This document shows positions 57,678 through 64,000 of a stretch of DNA of 64,000 nt, one piece after another. The position numbers and the translations under genes are program-made. Below the pieces are notes generated by a model. The model was not told the DNA's origin. It worked only from the letters and a program-made list of their open reading frames with translations, and searched no databases. Source of the stretch: Flavobacteriia bacterium. Lineage in GTDB: Bacteria; Bacteroidota; Bacteroidia; Flavobacteriales_D; Crocinitomicaceae. Location of the stretch: positions 1 to 64,000 of the forward strand of contig CANLGD010000006.1 of the NCBI GenBank assembly GCA_947490145.1, in the 5' to 3' direction. The number at the start of each line of letters is the position of its first letter. Within the stretch, counting starts at the first letter, position 1.

Positions 57678-60600
57678 CCCGTTCTAATCGTTCTTTTACT
57701 TCTTCCAAGTTTTGCATTTTTTTCGCTTGACGTGTACTTTTCGCTGTCTCAGTAAAATACTGATGTTGCGTTAAAAACATCACTTGAATTTCATCCCATT
57801 TGCGGTCGCTGTCAATTTTACCATGCTCCCGTAATTCCAAGCGTAATTTATCTGCAATGAAATGAAAATCATCTCTTCCAAGGTAATCTAAATCGGCATC
57901 ACAGATTATTTCTTCCAATTTGTTTGTTGGCTTGTGCGGAATTTGAGTAACATAAATTAACCGTCTGATTTCTTCAATGTGTTCATTTGTATAACCGTAG
58001 CTTGGCAAAATTTCCCCAGCCATTCTTGCTCCAACAGGTTCGTTTTTATCATAACTTTCAACAAAACCAGCATCGTGATAAGTTGCGGCAGATTTTAACA
58101 AAAACAAACCGTCATCGGCAACACCTTCAAGCAAAGCCAAACGTTCAACTGCACGACACACATCTTTTGTGTGGGCAATACTGTGATAATGTAATTTTGG
58201 AGATAATTTTTTCTGCAAAACCTTCATAATATGTCGCTCAGCTTTATAATAATTAATGCTACTATAATGATGAAGGTTGACAATTTGATGAAAACGATCA
58301 TTTGGAAATAAGCCTAAACCATCTTGTGAAAGTTCTGGTTTTATGCCATCAACCGTGTACATATCAATCAAACCTTTACTTTTTGATTTTACCTTTCCTT
58401 TAAAAGTACACAAGAAATAAGGTTCAATAAATTGGAATGTTTGTCCAGAAATAGTTACTTTTCCAGGCTCACCAAGCATTTCCATTCGTTGCGCTTGATT
58501 TACAGTTGCTCCCCAAATGTCGTAAGCTAATTTTTCTGAACCAATAACACCAGCTGTAACTTCACCTGTGTTGATTCCCAAGCGTAAATCCCAAACCACT
58601 CTTCCTGAAATTAACGCTTCATGACGCATGATTTCCATGCTTTCTTGAATTTGAAGTGCTGCAATACACGCATCAATTGGATTGGTGTTGTTTCTTACAG
58701 GTACGCCGCCAGCACACATGTATGCGTCACCAATTGTTTTGATTTTTTCTAAATTATTGTTGACAATAATTTCATCAAATTTACTAAAATAAATATCCAA
58801 TTCATTCACCAGTTCAGATGGGCTCATTTTTTCTGCAATCTTAGTAAAACCTACAAAATCTGTAAATAAAACTGAAACAGTTTTATAGGCTCTGGCACTT
58901 GCCTTTCCTTTTGCCTTTATTTCTTGAAAAGTTGATTCTGGAATAATATTTTTAAGTAATTTTTCTGTTTTTTCCTTTTCAATTTCGAGCAGTTGTTTTT
59001 GTTCTTCTAAATTATTTTTCTTTTCTTCTATTGTTGCTCGTTGTTTTTCAATTTGAATATTTTGTTCTCTTATTTCACGTGTTCTTTCAACAATTTTCAT
59101 TTCCAAGCGCACTTGTTGGCGCCGTTCAGCCTCAATTTTTGTTCTTGTATAAACTAAAATAAATATTCCAATAAAAAATATACAAAGAATCCAAAACCAA
59201 GTCCTTTTCCAAAATGGTGCTGCCAAATATATTTGTATTTCAGCAGGTTTCGAACTCCATTCACCATTTCCTAATCGAGCATAAACTTTTAAAGTGTAAT
59301 CTCCAGGATCAAGTGAATTAAAATGAATTTGATTTGAGTTTCCAATCATTATTTCACCTTCGTCTGAACCAAGTAAATCATATTTATAAGTAACTAATCT
59401 TGGATTACTCATATCATAAGCCATGAATTTGACTGTGAAATTTCTTTGTTTGTAATTCAGTTCTATTCTCTTGGTTTCAGCAAAATTCTTATATAAAATT
59501 CCCTCTTCTAAATTAGGTTTTAGCCATTGCGCATCTAATTTAAATTTTGTGAAAACCACGTCTGTTTTTTTTCGTTGATTATCAAAGGTTATTGGATTGA
59601 AATAATTAAATCCATTGATTGTTCCAAAATAAAAATCTCCTTTTTTAGCATTTAAGTATGCTCCTTGATTAAATTCTGTGGAAACTAAACCGTCTAATTC
59701 TGTATAATTTTCAAAGCCTTTCTTTTCCAAAGAAAATTTTGAAATTCCTTTATTGGTGCTTAACCAAAGGTTTCCATTTTTATCATTCAAAATTCCATAA
59801 ATGACATTGTTTGGCATTCCATTTTTCTTATTATAAAGTGTTGCTTTCTTTTCTCTAAAATTATATTCAATCATTCCAGAACCCATCGTTCCAAAATAAT
59901 AAATGTCTTTAGAAACCTGAATTATGTTGGTGATGTAATCTTTAGAAGTACTAGTTAAAATTTCATTTTCCTCGAAAGGTATAATCTTTAAGCCAGCTTT
60001 CTCGCTTAAATAATTCAAACCACCTAAACTTGTAGGAAACCAAATTTTTCCATTGTTATCTTTATACATTGAACGACAAATTCCATTTGAAATAGTCGTT
60101 TTTACCTCCAAAGGATTATGTTCAAAGGACTGAAAATTGCCTTTATTTCTATCATAAAGTAAAATCCCACCTTTTGTAGCAATAAAGTATAAATTTTGCT
60201 TCCAGTGAAGCATTGAGTACGTTAGTTCAAAATTAGATTGATTTATCAGTCCTTTGTATTTTATTTTCTCAAAACTGTAAGCGTAAGCTGATTGGATTTT
60301 CAAAATATACAAACCTTCTGTTGTGCCTACTAAAACTTCATTTTTATCAACAACTAAAATAGATAATATCAAAGATTCGTTCTTTCCAACCGTTGAAGTC
60401 GTTTTTTTTCGTAAAAATTGATCAAATTTTCCAGTAATTAAATTTTTTCGTGAAATTGCATTATCCGTGCCGATAAAAATATAATTTCCACTTTTATCTT
60501 CAGAAAAACACCATACACTTGGAGAAGGAATTCCCTTAGTTAAATCACCACTTGGTTCGACACTCAAAAAACCTTTATTGAAAGGATTGAAACTACCAAT

Positions 60601-61569
60601 CCCCCGTTCAGTTGCAACCCAGAAAGTTCCAGTTTTGTCTTTGAAAATTTTATTTACAGAATTAAATAATAATGCATTTTTTTGAAAAATGTCTTGTGTA
60701 TTTTGAGCTAATTTTGAGATTTTATCTTTATCAAAAATTGTTATTAATCCCTGAGCTTTTGTTGTAATAAAATACTGATTTTCATTTTGAACATAAATAT
60801 CCAACACGTCAATTAATCCATAATCTTTTTCTATTTTGGGTAAATAGGCAGTCGTTGTTGTTTTCTTACTATCAAATTGATACAGTCCTTGGTTTGAACC
60901 AAGTAACCACAAATTGGTGCTTTTTTGTTCAATGGTATTAATTCTTACATAAACCTTCTGCTTTCCAAGAACTTTTACATCTGAAACTTTTTTTGTTAAG
61001 ATATTTAAGAGGTATAAACCTTTGTCTTCTGTGCTTACAAAAAGCGTTTTTTCATCTAAAAATTTGAGAAAAAGAATTTTATTCGAGGGAATTTTTGAAA
61101 TAAAGAAGTTGAATTTATGTGTTTTTTTATTGAAAACACATAATCCGTTTGAACTAGTTCCAAACCACAAATTACCTTTTTTGTCCTCAGTAATGGTTTC
61201 AATCTGTAATGCGAAACCACCCTTTAGTTGAAATGTTCTAAATTTTTCTGTGTGAGGATTATAATTTGTAAGTCCATTCGATGTTCCAAACCATAAATTT
61301 CCATCTTTTGACTTAAAGGAGGTTTTTATATACGAATTTTCAATTCCTTCTGTATTATCAGCCGAGAAATTTTCAAATGTTTGTCCGTCAAACCTATTTA
61401 ATCCATCCTGTGTACCAAACCATAATCCTCCGTATTTATCTTGTTCAATTGAGGTTACGGAACTTTGCGAAAGGCCATCAATGATAGAATAATTTTTAAA
61501 ACGATATGTACTTTGCCCGAAACTTATGAAAAAGTTTAAGAAAAATAAAGTACATATTATTTTCTTCAT
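57661..61569 (-). CDS. Sensor fusion: propeller, Y_Y_Y, coiled coil, adenylate cyclase and HD domain
   Basis: 1302 residues. Signal peptide about 1-18; two-component-regulator propeller repeats (GLSQSSVTSIEQDKYGGLWFGT and many GxLWFGT blades) to about 680; Y_Y_Y domain about 690-780; transmembrane helix about 790-808; coiled coil about 815-885; class III cyclase about 895-1075; HD domain about 1120-1250. Cyclase metal residues Asp904 and Asp948, purine-selecting Lys944 and Asp1017, and transition-state Asn1024 and Arg1028 are all present, so cAMP synthesis is predicted. HD residues His1129, His1165-Asp1166 and Asp1224 are seen. Role: an extracellular signal changing cAMP level. Confidence 0.88.
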   Translation of the reverse strand: MKKIICTLFFLNFFISFGQSTYRFKNYSIIDGLSQSSVTSIEQDKYGGLWFGTQDGLNRFDGQTFENFSADNTEGIENSYIKTSFKSKDGNLWFGTSNGLTNYNPHTEKFRTFQLKGGFALQIETITEDKKGNLWFGTSSNGLCVFNKKTHKFNFFISKIPSNKILFLKFLDEKTLFVSTEDKGLYLLNILTKKVSDVKVLGKQKVYVRINTIEQKSTNLWLLGSNQGLYQFDSKKTTTTAYLPKIEKDYGLIDVLDIYVQNENQYFITTKAQGLITIFDKDKISKLAQNTQDIFQKNALLFNSVNKIFKDKTGTFWVATERGIGSFNPFNKGFLSVEPSGDLTKGIPSPSVWCFSEDKSGNYIFIGTDNAISRKNLITGKFDQFLRKKTTSTVGKNESLILSILVVDKNEVLVGTTEGLYILKIQSAYAYSFEKIKYKGLINQSNFELTYSMLHWKQNLYFIATKGGILLYDRNKGNFQSFEHNPLEVKTTISNGICRSMYKDNNGKIWFPTSLGGLNYLSEKAGLKIIPFEENEILTSTSKDYITNIIQVSKDIYYFGTMGSGMIEYNFREKKATLYNKKNGMPNNVIYGILNDKNGNLWLSTNKGISKFSLEKKGFENYTELDGLVSTEFNQGAYLNAKKGDFYFGTINGFNYFNPITFDNQRKKTDVVFTKFKLDAQWLKPNLEEGILYKNFAETKRIELNYKQRNFTVKFMAYDMSNPRLVTYKYDLLGSDEGEIMIGNSNQIHFNSLDPGDYTLKVYARLGNGEWSSKPAEIQIYLAAPFWKRTWFWILCIFFIGIFILVYTRTKIEAERRQQVRLEMKIVERTREIREQNIQIEKQRATIEEKKNNLEEQKQLLEIEKEKTEKLLKNIIPESTFQEIKAKGKASARAYKTVSVLFTDFVGFTKIAEKMSPSELVNELDIYFSKFDEIIVNNNLEKIKTIGDAYMCAGGVPVRNNTNPIDACIAALQIQESMEIMRHEALISGRVVWDLRLGINTGEVTAGVIGSEKLAYDIWGATVNQAQRMEMLGEPGKVTISGQTFQFIEPYFLCTFKGKVKSKSKGLIDMYTVDGIKPELSQDGLGLFPNDRFHQIVNLHHYSSINYYKAERHIMKVLQKKLSPKLHYHSIAHTKDVCRAVERLALLEGVADDGLFLLKSAATYHDAGFVESYDKNEPVGARMAGEILPSYGYTNEHIEEIRRLIYVTQIPHKPTNKLEEIICDADLDYLGRDDFHFIADKLRLELREHGKIDSDRKWDEIQVMFLTQHQYFTETAKSTRQAKKMQNLEEVKERLERDEYAD

Positions 61570-61577
61570 TATTTTTT

Positions 61578-61680
61578 AGATTGGCAGATTACAAATTTGC
61601 AGATTAGAGATTGCTTCGCTTTCAAAAAAATATACTGAAAGCCAAGCAATCTGTAATTTGTAATCTGTTAATCTTTAATT
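61578..61680. repeat. Imperfect palindrome C at the 3' end of ferritin
   Basis: Left arm cagattacaaatt...gattgctt (about 61586-61615) pairs with right arm aagcaatctgtaatttgtaatct (about 61644-61668). It lies between the ferritin stop and the cyclase start, both on the minus strand. It may act as a terminator or processing site. Confidence 0.55.
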
Positions 61681-61684
61681 ATTT

Positions 61685-62203
61685 TTAAGCTGGTTGACTT
61701 GCTATTTTAGCACTAAGGTTTACGGCTGCCTCCAAGTCTCTATCAAACATATACATTCCACCTTTATCACCTCCAATTAAACGTAATTTATCTAAAATTG
61801 AACGGGCCAAGGCTTCTTCTTCAAGTTGCTCAGAAACATACCATTGCACAAAATTATGTGTCGTATAATCCTTTTCTTGAAGACAAATATCTACTAAATT
61901 ATTGATACTCGCAGTAACTGCTAATTCATGTTCTAATAATAATTCAAAAACACGCTCTAAATTATCAAATTCAACAGGAGGTTGCGCAATTCCAGGAATC
62001 ACAGCTTTTCCCCCGCGTTCGTTAATAAATTTTATCAATTTCAGCATGTGAAAACGTTCCTCATCTGAATGAGTGTAAAGAAACTTAGAAGTTCCATTTA
62101 GGCCATTGTTTTCAGACCAAGAAGCCATTGCTAAATAAAATTGTGACGATGAACTTTCTTTTATTACTTGTTCATTAAGTGCTTTTTCAACGCGAGGATT
62201 CAT
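61685..62203 (-). CDS. ftnA: Ferritin (bacterial, non-haem)
   Basis: 172 residues, iron storage cage. Ferroxidase-centre residues are visible near the E. coli FtnA positions: Glu16, Glu49 and His52 (SDEERFHM), Glu93 (EHELAVT) and Gln126 (SEQLEEE). Four long helices and a short tail. No Met haem ligand pattern of bacterioferritin is evident. A TAACTTTA box, one base off the -7 consensus, lies about 25 bases upstream. Confidence 0.93.
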   Translation of the reverse strand: MNPRVEKALNEQVIKESSSSQFYLAMASWSENNGLNGTSKFLYTHSDEERFHMLKLIKFINERGGKAVIPGIAQPPVEFDNLERVFELLLEHELAVTASINNLVDICLQEKDYTTHNFVQWYVSEQLEEEALARSILDKLRLIGGDKGGMYMFDRDLEAAVNLSAKIASQPA

Positions 62204-62284
62204 AAATTTTTTTTATTTTTTGTAAAGTTAATAAATCTACTTTTATAACAATGAATTAGAGGAAGAATTTTTTTAGGTATTTTA

Positions 62285-62339
62285 AGACTTTAAGATTCAG
62301 AAGTCACGATTTTAATTACTGTCTTGCCTTCTGAATCTT
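62285..62339. repeat. Palindromic 3' element B (dispersed family)
   Basis: A perfect 12-base inverted repeat: AAGATTCAGAAG (62292-62303) and CTTCTGAATCTT (62328-62339), loop of 24. It shares agactttaaga and gattcagaagtca with element A after pheT. It lies just after nadD (minus strand), before ferritin. Confidence 0.6.
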
Positions 62340-62365
62340 GAAATTTTTTGTCTTACTTTATAGGG

Positions 62366-62971
62366 CTACTTGTAAAAATTCATCTCATCAACGTATTTAA
62401 AAACAGGTTCCGAAAGCAAATACCTTACATCTTTCCCATTCATAATTGCTTCTCGAATAAAGCTTGATGAAATTTTCATTAACGGCGTATCTTCACAAAG
62501 GTGAATATTGGGGTGGTTTTTAATAAACTCATTTGGTAAAACTAAATCTTCAATATTTTCTTGCTGTGTTAAATTTCTCGGAAAAACGAAAATTTTATGG
62601 TTTTTTAAAATATATTCAAAATTGAACCATTTGTGAAAATTCCTTAAATTATCTTCACCTATTATCAAGGAGAAGGTATCATTTGGATATTTTTCTTTGA
62701 TGTGCGCTAAAGTATTTACCGTGAAACTTGGTTTCGCCAACGAAAATTCAATGTCTGAAGCCTTTAATTTTGGATTGTCTTCAACAGCAATTTTCACTAA
62801 ATTTAAACGATGAAAATCAGCTAAAAGTGTATGTTTTACTTTAAGTGGATTTTGTGGAGAAACAATTAACCAAATTTGATCCAATTCATTTTCTTGTGCA
62901 AGGTGATTTGCTATTATTAAATGTCCAACATGAATTGGATTAAATGTCCCAAAATAAAGTCCTATGTTCAT
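62366..62971 (-). CDS. nadD: Nicotinate-nucleotide adenylyltransferase
   Basis: 201 residues; transfers AMP to nicotinate mononucleotide in NAD synthesis. The nucleotidyl-transferase motif GTFNPIHVGH is at residues 8-17 and the C-terminal SSSFIREAI replaces the usual ISSTxIR. It overlaps gmk by four bases (ATGA). Confidence 0.95.
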   Translation of the reverse strand: MNIGLYFGTFNPIHVGHLIIANHLAQENELDQIWLIVSPQNPLKVKHTLLADFHRLNLVKIAVEDNPKLKASDIEFSLAKPSFTVNTLAHIKEKYPNDTFSLIIGEDNLRNFHKWFNFEYILKNHKIFVFPRNLTQQENIEDLVLPNEFIKNHPNIHLCEDTPLMKISSSFIREAIMNGKDVRYLLSEPVFKYVDEMNFYK

Positions 62972-63564
62972 TTTGTTAAGAAATTTTCAACTAAATCAAT
63001 CGCATCTTTGCAAGCTATTTCTAGATTTTCGTTTACCAAAATTATGTCAAATTCAGATGCTTTAATCATTTCTTCCTTTGCCTTTTCAATACGAATAGCT
63101 ATTTTTTCTTCCGTTTCTGTACTTCGAAATCGCAACCGTTTTTCCAATTCTTCAATTGATGGCGCTTGCACAAAAATTGCTAAAGCTTGGTCTTTGAATT
63201 GTTTTTTTAAATTCAACCCTCCAATTACATCTACATCAAAAATTACTGTTTTTCCAGCATTCCAAATACGCTGAATTTCAGACTTTAAAGTTCCGTAATA
63301 ATTATCTTTGTAAACTTCTTCCCATTCAATAAATTCGTTATTTTTAATTTTATTGGTAAAATCTGTCAAGGAAAAAAATTTGTAATCGACTCCATCTTCT
63401 TCATTTCTTCGAGGATAGCGACTACATGCAGAAATTGAAAATTCTAAATTTGAATTGTGCGCCAATAAATATTTTACAATTGTTGTTTTACCCGCGCCAG
63501 ATGGCGCGGAAAAAATAATGCATTTTCCAGTTTTATTTTCCTTGAGATTATCTAAATCGTTCAT
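62968..63564 (-). CDS. gmk: Guanylate kinase
   Basis: 198 residues; phosphorylates GMP to GDP. The P-loop is SAPSGAGKTTIVKYL (about 19-33), with the GMP-binding SRYPRRNEEDGVDYKF region and the lid arginines around RLRFRSTETEEKIAIR. It is part of the yicC-gmk-nadD operon order common in Bacteroidota. The first few residues before the core are polar and typical. Confidence 0.96.
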   Translation of the reverse strand: MNDLDNLKENKTGKCIIFSAPSGAGKTTIVKYLLAHNSNLEFSISACSRYPRRNEEDGVDYKFFSLTDFTNKIKNNEFIEWEEVYKDNYYGTLKSEIQRIWNAGKTVIFDVDVIGGLNLKKQFKDQALAIFVQAPSIEELEKRLRFRSTETEEKIAIRIEKAKEEMIKASEFDIILVNENLEIACKDAIDLVENFLTK

Positions 63565-63679
63565 AAAACGTAAATTAATATTTTATAAAAGTTATCGTGT
63601 TTCTTCATAAAATACATATCGAGACTTTTCATACATTATATTTTTTAAGATAACGATAATGGGGCAAATTTGTGAAGAA

Positions 63680-64000
63680 TTATAATGTATTTAAAATTTG
63701 TTCTTTGATTTTTTCCAAATTATCCTTCATATTCACAACAATTTTCTGCATTTCAGCATGGTTAGATTTACTTCCTAAGGTGTTTATTTCGCGACCAATT
63801 TCTTGGGTTATAAAACCTAATTTTCTTCCTGAAGCATTTATTTTCATTGTTTCTAGAAAATAATCCAAGTGATTTGTCAACCTCATTTTTTCTTCAGACA
63901 CATCTAATTTTTCCAAATAATAAATTAATTCCTGTTGCAAACGACTTTCATCAATTATTGTGTTTTCTATTTCTTCTAAGCCTTTTCTGATTTTTTCTTT
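63680..64000 (-). CDS. yicC: YicC family endoribonuclease, C-terminal part (cut by the window edge)
   Basis: The frame is open to the window end, so the start lies beyond 64000. The visible about 106 residues include EKIRKGLEEIEN, DESRLQQELIYYLEKLDV, EEKMRLTNHLDYFLETM and GRKLGFITQEIGREINTLGSKSN, diagnostic of the YicC/YloC C-terminal DUF1732 region. YicC is an RNase acting on structured RNAs. It is first before gmk and nadD, 115 bases upstream of gmk. Confidence 0.92.
   Translation of the reverse strand, partial: KEKIRKGLEEIENTIIDESRLQQELIYYLEKLDVSEEKMRLTNHLDYFLETMKINASGRKLGFITQEIGREINTLGSKSNHAEMQKIVVNMKDNLEKIKEQILNTL

Overview
This is an AT-rich chromosomal window from a Bacteroidota bacterium, most likely a Flavobacteriales member near Fluviicola/Crocinitomicaceae; the family placement is inference. 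The phylum call rests on gliding-motility-type C-terminal secretion domains on two giant surface proteins, a PorP/SprF-like protein beside an OmpA/PD40 protein, an HU-CCDC81/SPOR fusion, LytTR and propeller-type sensors, a DUF5686 protein, and -7 promoter boxes of the form TAnnTTTG in front of many genes. I saw no rRNA, tRNA, CRISPR array, insertion sequence or prophage.

Layout. 1-2423: a small frameshifted gene and the protease SppA. 2764-9178: a six-gene nucleotide-sugar cluster. It combines a WbpA/B/D/E-type route from UDP-GlcNAc to a diacetylated aminouronate with a Ugd plus UXS route from UDP-glucose to UDP-xylose, but has no glycosyltransferase. 9192-13804: a DMT-type transporter, an iron-type alcohol dehydrogenase, a GNAT-like protein, a secreted carboxypeptidase-regulatory-like protein and a methyltransferase. 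13970-23644: housekeeping genes pheT, recQ and prfB, mixed with small secreted proteins, an HU-SPOR protein and an FkbM methyltransferase.

23844-32486 (minus strand): a membrane-bound LytTR regulator with a TPR partner, then a type IX secretion cassette (OmpA/PD40, PorP/SprF-like, 1187-residue type-B-CTD surface protein). A divergent gene at 32828-38812 encodes a 1994-residue adhesin-like protein made of shuffled repeats. 39177-46777: asd, a lamin-tail surface protein, a membrane glycosyltransferase, a lipoprotein-Pmp3 fusion, a DUF2752 protein and a saccharopine dehydrogenase-like enzyme.

47055-64000: mreB, purH, tatC, a DUF5686 protein, lptB, a lipoprotein MsrB, a DUF3109 protein, a HAD phosphatase and a secreted propeller-like protein that overlaps a 1302-residue sensor. 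That sensor carries periplasmic propellers, Y_Y_Y, a membrane segment, a coiled coil, a class III adenylate cyclase with intact catalytic residues, and a C-terminal HD domain. Ferritin, nadD, gmk and the 3' part of yicC end the window.

The best leads are the cyclase-HD sensor, the shuffled-module adhesin with its neighbouring secretion cassette, the membrane LytTR/TPR pair, the two-pathway sugar cluster, a small dispersed palindrome family at 3' gene ends, and apparently leaderless promoters at lptB and at a small CxxC protein.
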